Positions 1 through 7,798 of a DNA stretch of 64,000 bases are shown here, piece after piece. Position numbers and translations under genes: made by a program. The DNA comes from an uncultured Dorea sp. Lineage in GTDB: Bacteria; Bacillota; Clostridia; Lachnospirales; Lachnospiraceae. Location: NCBI GenBank assembly GCA_910586965.1, contig CAJUMF010000012.1, positions 1 to 64,000 on the forward strand, read 5' to 3'. Positions within the stretch are counted from its first letter, which is position 1; each line of letters opens with the position of its first letter. The notes beneath the pieces are model-generated. The model was not told the DNA's origin and did not search any database. It saw nothing but the letters and a program-made list of their open reading frames with translations.

Positions 1-60
1 TTACCCCCCCCCCCCCTATGATTTTGTCAATATTTGTCATCTAATGTTTTCTTACTTATT

Positions 61-80
61 ATACCGATTTTAATCGGTAT
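61..80. promoter_or_regulatory. Palindromic operator candidate upstream of XRE gene
   Basis: An inverted repeat, ATACCGATT-TT-AATCGGTAT, has 9-bp perfect arms and lies 53 bp before the start of the XRE gene. There is no T-tract on either strand, so an operator is likelier than a terminator. Confidence 0.4.
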
Positions 81-132
81 ATTCAAGTATATTTTAACCA
101 TTTAGAATATAGCTATAGAAAGGCGGCGTACA

Positions 133-339
133 ATGGTCTCTTATAAACCTCTATGGAAAACAATGGAAGAAAAAGGTGTTACAACATATACGTTGATTAA
201 GACTTACAGCGTACAATCAAAGACAGTCTATAATCTGAAACATAATAAACATATCACTACTGCAACATTGGAACGATTATGCGAGATTTTGAATTGTACT
301 CCAAATGATATTTTAGAATTTTTACAAGAAAAAGAATAA
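133..339 (+). CDS. Small XRE-family (Cro/C1) helix-turn-helix regulator
   Basis: A 68-residue protein that is almost entirely one HTH domain, ending in the motif typical of this family (LERLCEILNCTPNDILEF). It probably binds DNA as a dimer and controls the integrative element. An AAAGGCGG ribosome site precedes the ATG. An inverted repeat at 61-80 is a candidate operator, and a terminator follows at 338-386. The family is clear; the regulated promoter is inferred. It stands alone, separated from the next gene by about 530 bp. Confidence 0.8.
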   Translation: MVSYKPLWKTMEEKGVTTYTLIKTYSVQSKTVYNLKHNKHITTATLERLCEILNCTPNDILEFLQEKE

Positions 340-386
340 GCAAGAAGATAATCCCAAAATCGGTGTTATCCTCTTGCTTATTTTTA
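338..386 (+). terminator. Rho-independent terminator after XRE gene
   Basis: Arms AAGCAAGAAGATAA (338-351) and TTATCCTCTTGCTT (366-379) pair with one A-C mismatch, followed by a T-rich stretch. Confidence 0.7.
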
Positions 387-871
387 TGTCACATTCATCT
401 GTCAATTTTATTTACACTGTAGCAGTTGACGTTGTGGATAATTTCAAAAAATCGTCAAATAGGGGTATGGGGTATTTCGAGGGTAGTTTACTCTTCCCCC
501 CTATTTCTATTATCACTTTTACTCTTATTTTAGGATTTTTATATACATAAAAATCCTTTCGTGGGGCATTACATGCCCCAAACCCCACCTCATTTTTGAA
601 TAAGAAAACTTGCCTCCCCTGATCCTCTCTATTTTTATATTAGCATTTTTACAGGGGTTGTCAAGTAATCTTTTCTTAAATTTTATAAAATTTTAATAAA
701 CAGGTGGGGGGGGGTGACATTTATGATTTAATTGACAGTATATATTAATCTTCTGGTAAAAGTCTCGCAGTTGCAAATGTGAGGCTTTTATTACTTTTAA
801 TGACACTGCAAAAGTGTAAAAAAAATAATTAAGAAAGAAAAATATGATGCGCATCATATGAGGGTACTCAT
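387..871 (+). promoter_or_regulatory. Non-coding regulatory region with leader hairpin and palindromes
   Basis: I see no gene in this region of about 485 bp. It holds a G9 run (706-714) and a TTGACA box (732-737). It also holds a terminator-like hairpin whose arms are 758-769 and 778-789, with a T-rich 3' side. A perfect 16-bp palindrome lies at 843-858. A second inverted repeat (CATATGAG 855-862 / CTCATATG 867-874) buries the GAGGG ribosome site and start codon of the next gene. The layout suggests transcription attenuation plus operator or translational control of the downstream regulator. This is inferred from structure only. Confidence 0.5.
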
Positions 872-1309
872 ATGAAAAATAAAGATTTTAACTTAGAATT
901 ATTCCAAAAGCAACTAAAAAAAGAACTCCGCCCGCAGCGCGAAAAGTTAAATTTATCCAGACAAGAGGTCGCTGATAGCGTCAACAGATCATCTAAGACC
1001 TATCAGCATTGGGAATTAACTGGCGAATCTCTGACTGATATTGAAAGTATTTTAAAAACATTTCATAAATTGAAATTTACCACCTCTAAAATCATTAATA
1101 TACTACAACTCCCACCGCTTAACTCGTTTGAATTAAAAAATGTCATTATAAATGGTGACACTTTGAAGAATATGGAAATAGACAAAAACGGCATCTGTTC
1201 CTATGTTACAGAAAAAATCACTAATTTAGGTGACAATCAAATTGAATATCTGCTGGATATACTATATGAAGAGCGTATAAAACGACATCGGACCAAATAT
1301 AGCAACTAA
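872..1309 (+). CDS. XRE-like helix-turn-helix protein of integrative element
   Basis: A 145-residue protein with an HTH at about residues 15-60 (LNLSRQEVADSVNRSSKTY...). A C-terminal part of about 80 residues is not recognised. It is likely a DNA-binding regulator of the element. The GAGGG ribosome site sits in the loop and arm of a perfect 8-bp inverted repeat that includes the ATG, so translation or autoregulation may be coupled to that structure. A strong hairpin follows at 1318-1357. No catalytic or peptidase motif of a CI-type repressor is visible. Confidence 0.65.
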   Translation: MKNKDFNLELFQKQLKKELRPQREKLNLSRQEVADSVNRSSKTYQHWELTGESLTDIESILKTFHKLKFTTSKIINILQLPPLNSFELKNVIINGDTLKNMEIDKNGICSYVTEKITNLGDNQIEYLLDILYEERIKRHRTKYSN

Positions 1310-1315
1310 TCAATT

Positions 1316-1362
1316 TCATCTCATCTTATGAGGCATCTGCCTCATGGGATGAGATTTTATCC
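1316..1362 (+). terminator. Strong rho-independent terminator
   Basis: ATCTCATC (1318-1325) pairs with GATGAGAT, and inner ATGAGGCA pairs with TGCCTCAT, giving a nearly continuous 16-bp stem. It ends in TTTTAT. Confidence 0.75.
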
Positions 1363-1444
1363 GGACTTTTTCTGATAAAATTAATATGTACAATAAAAAC
1401 AGTTTTAAATGGCTGCTAAAACAGCAACCAGAAAGGAGACCAAC

Positions 1445-1873
1445 ATGGATGAAAAAAATAACATAAGCGGAGAAAGGAATCTTCCAAAAATATGCGACGT
1501 GTCAGAGGTTAGCGTTAAGGAACTGTTTGCAGAACTGACGGTTCAGTCCGCATTAAAGCAGCTTCTTCCAATAAGACTGCCTGTCATGGTAAAAAAAGTA
1601 CGAAAGTCTTATGAAAACAAAGAAACACATACCACTACACAAAGAATAGAAGGTATATTTGGTACCTCACTGGAAGATATGATTCCCGTTAGTTTTACCT
1701 TAGTTGAGACTACGTTAGACCCAGTGGAAGCTATCAACAAAAAATATCGTCTTGTTGACTACACATTTGCCCTTGTTGCAAACATGGACGGTAAAAATTT
1801 CACAGGTTATTCAGCAACGGGTCTTAAGTTAATGGTAACAAAAATTGAAGAAGTAAAAGGGGATAACAAATGA
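1445..1873 (+). CDS. Hypothetical protein of integrative element
   Basis: 142 residues when started at the ATG at 1445, which has AAAGGAG nine bases upstream; an ATG at 1409 in the same frame has no such site. I do not recognise the family. The protein is soluble, with a mixed alpha/beta pattern and a conserved-looking C-terminal block (YTFALVANMDGKNFTGYSA). Its stop overlaps the translocase start by 4 bp (ATGA), so the two are translationally coupled. It is probably a transfer or replication accessory protein. That role is inferred from position only. Confidence 0.55.
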   Translation: MDEKNNISGERNLPKICDVSEVSVKELFAELTVQSALKQLLPIRLPVMVKKVRKSYENKETHTTTQRIEGIFGTSLEDMIPVSFTLVETTLDPVEAINKKYRLVDYTFALVANMDGKNFTGYSATGLKLMVTKIEEVKGDNK

Positions 1874-3201
1874 TGTCTATACAACTTAAAACTAATGGAG
1901 AAGTTGTGGCAAGCATCAAACAACTAATTCTGCTTATCGCGGTATTGTTCACATTTTTTCCAGTCCTAATCATTTTTTGGAGCGGCTTAACCGTCGCTCC
2001 GGAGATTCTCAGGATATTGCTAAACATGTTTAAAAAAGGCCTTTATTTATCATTGGGTTATATGTTAATGACGATTTTATTATCAATATACTCCCCCATA
2101 AAAACACTGGCTACCCGAAAAAAACTTATTTTGTTCACAAGATTATTCATTACGCCGAAGATGGACGGCATGTTATATCATTCCGTCAAATGGCGGTATA
2201 CTGTGAAAGACAAAAAGACAATCATTGACCTATACCCAAACGGATTAATAGAAGATACCGCTGATATCGGAAAAAAGCTGTCGCAATATCTCCATGAAAA
2301 TCTGCTCAAATATGTAGAATCCGATGAAAAGGCTCGTTTTATATTTGGCGCTTCTCCTAAACGTTATGACGGAGTAGAACTATTAAGAGAAGGTATCTCT
2401 TCTCTGACAGGCGAATACAGACCAAACATCAGTTATGAACCGATACCTATTTTTGATAGCATATTTTGGGATTTCGTTAGCGAAGCATTACACATGTTAC
2501 TGATTGCCCCTTGCGGTGCCGGAAAAACCATATTTTTGATCTACCTTGCAGCAATGATATTAAAACGCCAGCATATGGTGTATGTGATAGACGCTAAAAA
2601 TACATCCTTTGGTAAGTTGTTTAGACATGCTGGTGTCCAAACAGCAGAAAATATTGACGATATTATCCGGTTACTTACTGCACTTGTCAAAGAGATGGAA
2701 GAAAGATATGCCAAATATTTCTCGTCAGATAACGTGGACATAGACGCAAACTATGCAACATTAGGTCTTAAAGGGCATTTCCTCTTTTTTGATGAAATGC
2801 TGGCCGTGCTGGATTCCGCCAGTCCAAAAGAGAAAGCAGAAATCGCAAAATTATTGGGGCAATTGGCATTAAAGGGCAGGGCTGCAGGCTTTTCATTAAT
2901 CATCACATCCCAGAAACTAAATGCTACGGATTTGTCTAAAGCTATTACAGAGCAATGTCAAACACGTATCATTCTGGGTACTGTAGTCTCCGATGAAACT
3001 TTTCATCAGGCAACTACCTTGTATAAAAAAGATATCGTGACTGAATATAAAGGCGATGTCGGCAAAGGTTATGCCATTACGCCCAAATCAAAAGGCTTAT
3101 CTTATATTGAAACACCTATAATGCTTAGTAACTTGAACAACTATAAAGCATTGTTAAAAGAATTGAGAGATAGGGGGACACCATATGGAGAAGGTTGCTA
3201 A
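1870..3201 (+). CDS. FtsK/SpoIIIE-type DNA translocase (TcpA-like coupling protein)
   Basis: A 443-residue protein with two predicted membrane segments (about 18-38 and 57-75). A P-loop ATPase domain follows, with Walker A at 214-220 (APCGAGKT) and Walker B at about 303-309 (HFLFFDEM). This matches TcpA/FtsK coupling proteins of Gram-positive ICEs, which move the processed element DNA to the transfer channel or, in AICEs, may form the channel themselves. It overlaps its upstream neighbour by 4 bp and the next small gene by 17 bp. No T4SS gene is visible in the window. An N-terminal membrane anchor is present, so membrane location is well supported. Confidence 0.85.
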   Translation: MMSIQLKTNGEVVASIKQLILLIAVLFTFFPVLIIFWSGLTVAPEILRILLNMFKKGLYLSLGYMLMTILLSIYSPIKTLATRKKLILFTRLFITPKMDGMLYHSVKWRYTVKDKKTIIDLYPNGLIEDTADIGKKLSQYLHENLLKYVESDEKARFIFGASPKRYDGVELLREGISSLTGEYRPNISYEPIPIFDSIFWDFVSEALHMLLIAPCGAGKTIFLIYLAAMILKRQHMVYVIDAKNTSFGKLFRHAGVQTAENIDDIIRLLTALVKEMEERYAKYFSSDNVDIDANYATLGLKGHFLFFDEMLAVLDSASPKEKAEIAKLLGQLALKGRAAGFSLIITSQKLNATDLSKAITEQCQTRIILGTVVSDETFHQATTLYKKDIVTEYKGDVGKGYAITPKSKGLSYIETPIMLSNLNNYKALLKELRDRGTPYGEGC

Positions 3202-3388
3202 AGCATTATACGTGCTTGAACTGGGAAATGGCGAAACATGTGTCATCAGTACCGACAAAAGGCAGATGGCACGGTGGTATGCCTTGGATTATCTGAAGGA
3301 CAAGCCCCAATTGACAGAAAGGGGCTACAAGGCAATCGTTTCTGATGGTTTTTATTTCAGCCCGGCTTTCAGGAAACAGAAATCTTGA
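3185..3388 (+). CDS. Small hypothetical protein of integrative element
   Basis: 67 residues, starting inside the 3' end of the translocase gene (17-bp overlap) behind a GGGGG-rich site. The sequence is compact with several aromatic residues and no recognisable motif or membrane segment. Small proteins at this place are common between the coupling-protein and replication-initiator genes of Gram-positive ICEs. It ends just before the hairpin-rich origin-like region. Function unknown. Confidence 0.5.
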   Translation: MEKVAKALYVLELGNGETCVISTDKRQMARWYALDYLKDKPQLTERGYKAIVSDGFYFSPAFRKQKS

Positions 3389-3620
3389 TAAAACGCCTTT
3401 TATTAACGACATTGCGGTTTGCGGGAACCGCATGTTGCACTTCCGGTAATTGTGTATGGTGGTGTACGGCACTTGGGATGACTTGTCATCCCAAGTACGA
3501 CGTACACTGCAAATACGCAATAACTGGAAAAGCGAACAAGTGATGACTGCCTGACTGCACAGTCGGAAAATAAAAGGCGTTATACGCAACATTGCCTACT
3601 TGACTTAAAGCAATGTTGCG
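3389..3620. other. Hairpin-rich origin candidate (dso/oriT) upstream of Rep
   Basis: This non-coding stretch is packed with nested inverted repeats. AACGCCTTTTATT (3392-3404) faces AATAAAAGGCGTT (3569-3581). GCGGTT/AACCGC lies at 3414-3431. A long cruciform combines GTGTACG (3462-3468) with CGTACAC (3501-3507) around the perfect 12-bp arms ACTTGGGATGAC (3471-3482) and GTCATCCCAAGT (3485-3496). GCAACATTGC (3586-3595) faces GCAATGTTGC (3610-3619). HUH initiators nick at such structures. The position directly before the Rep gene makes a rolling-circle origin likely; the nick site is not identified. Confidence 0.6.
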
Positions 3621-3660
3621 ACGTAAAACCGCTAAAACGCTTTCTAATGGAGATACGAAC

Positions 3661-4536
3661 ATGAAAATTGATGTACGTCCAGAAGATTACGAGGAATACA
3701 ACCGAAAAACAACAGACTATGGGAACGGACAACTAGAAATAGTAGCCTACCATCATCCACGGACAAGGCGTATTGGGGAAAAACAAATTGCGGCTACTAA
3801 AGACCCCGTGTTATCTGACAAGGCACAGGAAATGAGAACCCACAAACAACTGTATGCTATCAGGAGACGGATAAAAGGCTATGCAATGACTAATGATTTT
3901 AAATGGTTCGTGACACTGACTTTTAATCCTGAGAAAATAAACAGCCTGAATTATGACACAGCAAAAACAGCACTTTTAAAATGGTGCCGCCTAATACGAA
4001 ACAGATATAAAAAGTTTGATTATCTATTAATCCCTGAATTACACAAATCAGGTGCCGTCCATTTTCACGGACTGCTCGGCGATGTACCCGCTGATTTCGT
4101 CGAGGCAGTGAACCCCAAGACGAACAAGCCCGTAATACGGCATAACAGACAGGTATACAACCTGACAGACTGGGAACACGGATTCAGCGATTGCGAGATG
4201 ATAGAAAATCATGAAAAAGCCGCCTCATATATAACAAAATATATAACCGCATCTTTACTAACCGACAAAGAGATGTATAACAAGAAAAGATATTTTAATT
4301 CGCAAGGTTTGATAAAACCTACAATAACCTTCGATATGAAGGATAACACAGAACTGGACGATTTCACGCCTAACTACGGCATCGTAGGAACAGGCAGCGA
4401 CGGTAAAAATATCATAGACATTGGTCTCTACAAGCTGACCGCAGACAAAAAAACAGGTACGTTAACACAAACAGATACCAATTATCTGATAACAGCGAAA
4501 TCCACAGACATTCAAAAGGGGGATAATCATGGATAA
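3661..4536 (+). CDS. HUH-endonuclease replication initiator (Rep)
   Basis: A 291-residue rolling-circle initiator. Motif 1 (FVTLTF) lies at about 83-88, the metal-binding HUH-type motif HFH at 134-136, and the tyrosine motif (YITKY) at about 190-194. Such proteins nick one strand at a hairpin origin and start rolling-circle replication, and in some integrative elements they also act as relaxase. I start it at 3661, where GGAG lies 9 bases upstream. An ATG at 3613 in frame falls inside an inverted repeat. It overlaps the excisionase gene by 8 bp. Both roles, replication and mobilisation, are possible here. Confidence 0.85.
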   Translation: MKIDVRPEDYEEYNRKTTDYGNGQLEIVAYHHPRTRRIGEKQIAATKDPVLSDKAQEMRTHKQLYAIRRRIKGYAMTNDFKWFVTLTFNPEKINSLNYDTAKTALLKWCRLIRNRYKKFDYLLIPELHKSGAVHFHGLLGDVPADFVEAVNPKTNKPVIRHNRQVYNLTDWEHGFSDCEMIENHEKAASYITKYITASLLTDKEMYNKKRYFNSQGLIKPTITFDMKDNTELDDFTPNYGIVGTGSDGKNIIDIGLYKLTADKKTGTLTQTDTNYLITAKSTDIQKGDNHG

Positions 4537-4714
4537 CACTATTTACACTCTGGATGACCTTGAGCAAATATTTCCGTTCGGCCGCAGTAAATTATTAAAG
4601 CTATGCCAATCTCGTGCAATTCCTGTTATTAAAGTTGGCAAGGATTATATTTCTTCCCCAGCTCTTATCCACAGGTGGATGCTTGAAAATGACGGAAAAG
4701 AAATCCTCTTTTAG
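4529..4714 (+). CDS. xis: Excisionase-like helix-turn-helix protein
   Basis: 61 residues resembling the MerR/excisionase HTH family, with the pattern LDDLEQIFPFGRSKLLKLCQ followed by a wing and the typical end PALIHRWMLEN. It overlaps the 3' end of rep by 8 bp, with AAAAGGGGG as ribosome site, and lies just before the integrase gene, the usual place for xis. It should bend the element ends to favour excision. The family is clear; the role is inferred from position. Confidence 0.75.
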   Translation: MDNTIYTLDDLEQIFPFGRSKLLKLCQSRAIPVIKVGKDYISSPALIHRWMLENDGKEILF

Positions 4715-4826
4715 GCTCTGCATTAATTGAAAAAATGGGCGTTTTATAGTATAATAAAGGTAATCAAACTATATGCGTCCTTTTTTCAATCGCAAAATCT
4801 ATGATTAAGAAAGGATGCAAATAAAG

Positions 4827-5963
4827 ATGAAAGAGGTTAATATTAAACACAGAGCAGATGGCAGATATGAGGCGCGTATAGTCATTAATGGAAAGAGAAA
4901 ATCCATATACGGAAAAAGCATTTCCGAAACCAGAAAAAAGGCAAAGCAATTACAGCAGGAAATTAATAAGGGCAATGTAATTTCAAAGAATGTTCGATTA
5001 AACGTTGCTATGGAATCCTATCTCACAGATATAAAGAGATGCAAAGTAAAACCTACTACTTACGACAGAGTTGAGAGTACATTTAAGTACCATATAAAAG
5101 ATGAACCTCTAGGAAGAATGCAGTTAGGAGCGATTACAGCACAAGATATTCAAAAGCTATTATCCGAACAATGCGAGAAGGGGTTAAGCGCATCCAGTAT
5201 CAAAAAAATATATAATCTACTGGGAGAATTTTTCAGATATGCAACCGCAACACGTGAAATCGGATGGAATCCCATGTTGTTAGTTGAAATGCCCCATCCT
5301 TCCAAAATCCAATACGAATCGAAGGAAATGGAAGTTCTGAACTCTTTGGAAATGAAACAGGTTCTTTCCGTTGCCGAACAAATCAACGAAGATGGACAGC
5401 CCTGTTACAGATACGGCGAAGGCATAGTCCTTTTACTGCTCACAGGTCTGCGTTCAGGAGAACTTAGAGGAATCCGCATAAATGACATTGATTTAAAACA
5501 ACGTGTATTACATATTCATACAAATGTAGTATATGCGAAAGACAGGCAAAACGGTGGTATTCAATATATTATCGGTGATGTGAAAACAAAAAAATCTATT
5601 CGGGAAATCCCATTAAATGACAGAGCAATCTTGGCTATAGAGCGGTTACTCAACACAACATATAATCCCGAAACAGGATTCCTTCTTTGCACTTCTAAGG
5701 GTAAGATAGTGACACATTCGCACTTGCAACGTTGTTATTCTGCAATTCTAAACAAGGCGGGCATAAAGCACATGGGGATGCATTCAACAAGACACTCTTT
5801 TGCTACGGCTATTCTAAAAGATGCCGAAGATAAAGGACAGATTAAAGAAGTTTCTGAACTGCTGGGTCATTGTGATGTCAGTGTTACCTATGAGCATTAT
5901 ATAAAAGCCTCAAATGAAGACAAACGAAATCTTGTAAATCAATTAGATAAATTAGTAAGTTAA
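4827..5963 (+). CDS. int: Tyrosine integrase of the tRNA-Trp element
   Basis: A site-specific tyrosine recombinase of about 378 residues. It has an N-terminal arm-binding region, a SAM-like core-binding domain and the catalytic domain. Catalytic residues visible are Arg at about 209 (TGLRSGE), the HxxR box at about 319-322 (HSTRHSF), and Tyr at about 358 (YEHYIKAS). It lies beside the tRNA 3' fragment, with three GGGGTCARTT repeats between them that are likely arm sites. I start at the ATG at 4827, since AAAGGA is 11 bases upstream. An in-frame ATG at 4815 is only just behind that site. Confidence 0.92.
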   Translation: MKEVNIKHRADGRYEARIVINGKRKSIYGKSISETRKKAKQLQQEINKGNVISKNVRLNVAMESYLTDIKRCKVKPTTYDRVESTFKYHIKDEPLGRMQLGAITAQDIQKLLSEQCEKGLSASSIKKIYNLLGEFFRYATATREIGWNPMLLVEMPHPSKIQYESKEMEVLNSLEMKQVLSVAEQINEDGQPCYRYGEGIVLLLLTGLRSGELRGIRINDIDLKQRVLHIHTNVVYAKDRQNGGIQYIIGDVKTKKSIREIPLNDRAILAIERLLNTTYNPETGFLLCTSKGKIVTHSHLQRCYSAILNKAGIKHMGMHSTRHSFATAILKDAEDKGQIKEVSELLGHCDVSVTYEHYIKASNEDKRNLVNQLDKLVS

Positions 5964-5967
5964 TCTT

Positions 5968-6008
5968 GGGGTCAGTTCTCAGAAAGTGGGGTCAATTGGG
6001 GGTCAATT
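5968..6008 (+). repeat. Integrase arm-type direct repeats
   Basis: GGGGTCAGTT (5968-5977), GGGGTCAATT (5988-5997) and GGGGTCAATT (5999-6008) lie between int and the attachment site. Repeats of this kind bind the integrase N-terminal domain. Confidence 0.6.
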
Positions 6009-6066
6009 TTCAAAACACTTTCCCGGAAACGGCACAAAATCAACGTTTTACAGCGGTCAAGCGGGG

Positions 6067-6109
6067 CTCTCCAAAACCTTTGGCGGGGGTTCGATTCCCT
6101 CATCCCCTG
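6067..6109 (+). other. Attachment site: 3' fragment of tRNA-Trp(CCA)
   Basis: The segment contains an anticodon loop CTCCAAA (6069-6075) and the 3' anticodon arm ACCTT. A T-arm with TTCGATT follows, then an acceptor strand ATCCCCT with discriminator G. The 5' side does not pair (no AAGGT before the loop and no AGGGGAT acceptor strand upstream), so only the 3' half of the gene is present. The crossover lies at or before the anticodon loop. CCA is not encoded. An intact tRNA-Trp should sit at the other end of the element. Confidence 0.75.
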
Positions 6110-6119
6110 TTGGATGAAA

Positions 6120-6167
6120 AATAGCTGTAAACCTTGATTTTTCAAGGATTGCGGCTATTTTTGTTTT
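6120..6167 (+). terminator. Terminator of the original tRNA transcript
   Basis: An 18-bp hairpin (6120-6137 with 6142-6159, one mismatch, three G-U pairs) is followed by TTTGTTTT. Confidence 0.8.
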
Positions 6168-6170
6168 ATC

Positions 6171-6869
6171 TTATTGGATTTTTAGCGACTTTAGATACTT
6201 TTTCTGTTCCTCTGTAATCCGGCAGCTTTCCACCGCTTTCTGAATTGTCTTATTGTGTGTCCATACATCAAGGCACTGCTTTTCTATAAAGGGAAGCACC
6301 TCCTCATATTGCTTTGAAAGAGCTGTCGCGAAATACCATGCAATCATCATATTCACATAATATTCCTCGGAGCGCACCTCCGACACCATCTTAGGATACA
6401 TAAGGTCAAATGCATCATCCAAATAAAAGCTCATAAGCATCCCGATTCCAAACCGGATTACATAAGTATTATCTGAATCAATCCATTCCCTTATCTTCTT
6501 AAGCAGCTCCGGCAGATGTTTTCTGAATACCTTGGGTGATATCATATCACAGGTCGCCCAATTATCCACAAAAGGGAGAAATCGGTCCAATTCCTCTATG
6601 CACTGTTCATATTCCTTCATCCCGGCAATCAAGGCGCCATGAAGATTATTTTCCTCATAATACTTATGGGGCAACTGTTTTAAGTAGTCCTTTGCCTCGC
6701 CTGTCTTTCCGAATTCTTTAGCAAACTTCCGAAGCGCCGGCATACGTACTCCGATAACTCTCTCCGGTGCGATTGTAGGTATAAGCTTTGATTGAAAATC
6801 CTTGTATGCCAGATCCTGCATCTCAAACAATCTTCCCTGAATATACTGTACAATATCTTTTTCTTCCAT
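6171..6869 (-). CDS. DNA alkylation repair protein (AlkD-like)
   Basis: A HEAT-repeat DNA glycosylase-like protein of about 232 residues. AlkC/AlkD proteins remove bulky or cationic alkylated bases without base flipping. The segment VDNWATCDM carries the Trp/Asp pair expected in the AlkD DNA-binding cleft, and the length matches the family. I start at the ATG at 6869, preceded by AAGGTGG. The longer frame to 6908 runs into the hemC 3' end and lacks a ribosome site. It lies 25 bp downstream of hemC on the same strand, probably co-transcribed. Confidence 0.85.
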   Translation of the reverse strand: MEEKDIVQYIQGRLFEMQDLAYKDFQSKLIPTIAPERVIGVRMPALRKFAKEFGKTGEAKDYLKQLPHKYYEENNLHGALIAGMKEYEQCIEELDRFLPFVDNWATCDMISPKVFRKHLPELLKKIREWIDSDNTYVIRFGIGMLMSFYLDDAFDLMYPKMVSEVRSEEYYVNMMIAWYFATALSKQYEEVLPFIEKQCLDVWTHNKTIQKAVESCRITEEQKKYLKSLKIQ

Positions 6870-6894
6870 AATTTCCACCTTTTTATCCTTGCTC

Positions 6895-7785
6895 TTAACA
6901 TACATCATATCTGTTTTTTAATTCCTGTGCCAGTGACACTCCAATCTGTTCCGCTTCATCTACAAGGCCGCTTTTGCTCCCTACAGTAAAGAAATAATCT
7001 TTTTCCCGGTAATAAAGACCCCTTAATCGGAGCGTATCGCCTGTTACTTCTGCATAGGCCGCAACCGGTGATGAACAGCCTCCGTCAAGGTATCTCACAA
7101 ATGCCCGCTCCGCCTTTGCGGTCATTGCCGCCTCAAAAGCACCAAACCCTTTAAGGAAGCTATGATCTGTCTTTTCTCTTCCTTGAATTGCAAGTACTCC
7201 CTGTCCCGCTGCCGGCAGCATCTCCTCCGGTGAAAAATAACGTGAAATCCTGCTCTCCAATCCCAGCCGTCTGAGCCCTGCCGCAGCTAAGATCAAAGCA
7301 TCATACTCGCCCCTGTCAAGTTTCTCGAGCCTGGTTACCACGTTTCCGCGAATCGGGCGAAACTCTGCTTTGGGAAACAGCTTCTCTGCCTGAATCCTTC
7401 TGCGGAAAGAAGAACAGCCAATGATACCGCTCCCGCTCCATTCTTTTTTCCCTTCCCGGAGTATAAGCACGTCCCTGGCATCCTCCCGCTGCGAAAAACT
7501 AACGATAGGAATTTCTTCCGATTCTTCAACAGGCATATCTTTCAGGCTGTGTACTGCCAGGTCAATCTCACCTGACAGTAGCGCTTTATCTATCTCCTTC
7601 ACAAAGAGGCCTTTCCCCCCGATCTTATCCAGCATCACATCCAGGCGCCTGTCGCCCGTCGTTTCAATCGTCACAATCTCCGGGCAGATTCCCGGACATT
7701 GTTTTCTGATATAGGAAGCCAGTTCCTCTGCCTGTATGACCGCCAATCTACTGCTCCTGGTGCCAATTCGTAATTTTTTATCCAT
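6895..7785 (-). CDS. hemC: Porphobilinogen deaminase (hydroxymethylbilane synthase)
   Basis: A 296-residue enzyme that joins four porphobilinogens into hydroxymethylbilane, en route to siroheme, cobalamin or haem. The N-terminus IGTRSSRLAVIQAE is the family signature. Cys237 in LDGGCSSP is the dipyrromethane cofactor attachment site, and Asp84 lies in the HSLKDMP block. It sits 13 bp downstream of a siroheme dehydrogenase gene, which points to siroheme or cobalamin rather than haem synthesis. No other tetrapyrrole gene is in the window. Confidence 0.95.
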   Translation of the reverse strand: MDKKLRIGTRSSRLAVIQAEELASYIRKQCPGICPEIVTIETTGDRRLDVMLDKIGGKGLFVKEIDKALLSGEIDLAVHSLKDMPVEESEEIPIVSFSQREDARDVLILREGKKEWSGSGIIGCSSFRRRIQAEKLFPKAEFRPIRGNVVTRLEKLDRGEYDALILAAAGLRRLGLESRISRYFSPEEMLPAAGQGVLAIQGREKTDHSFLKGFGAFEAAMTAKAERAFVRYLDGGCSSPVAAYAEVTGDTLRLRGLYYREKDYFFTVGSKSGLVDEAEQIGVSLAQELKNRYDVC

Positions 7786-7798
7786 GATATCCTCTCTG

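Larger units (their letters stand above)
1..6109. mobile_element. Small integrative element (right part), inserted in tRNA-Trp
   Basis: This stretch holds two XRE-type regulators, an unknown protein, an FtsK/TcpA-like translocase, a hairpin cluster, an HUH Rep, an Xis-like protein and a tyrosine integrase. It ends at a 3' fragment of tRNA-Trp. The left end lies outside the window, where an intact tRNA-Trp gene is predicted. No VirB4-like ATPase, lytic transglycosylase or other T4SS gene is seen here. It is therefore either the regulatory/replication end of a larger ICE, or an IME or AICE-like element relying on the FtsK-type translocase. The module order is seen directly; the transfer mode is inferred. 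Confidence 0.75.

Noticed and set aside
1..16. C13 run as part of an oriT
   Set aside because: Tn916/ICEBs1-type oriT has C- and G-runs as a close inverted repeat; here no G-run lies nearby (G9 is at 706-714).
3206..3592. Minus-strand open frame across the origin-like region
   Set aside because: It follows from the inverted repeats, has no ribosome site and overlaps the small plus-strand gene.
6000..6109. Complete tRNA gene
   Set aside because: No matching 5' acceptor strand, D-arm or 5' anticodon arm is present.
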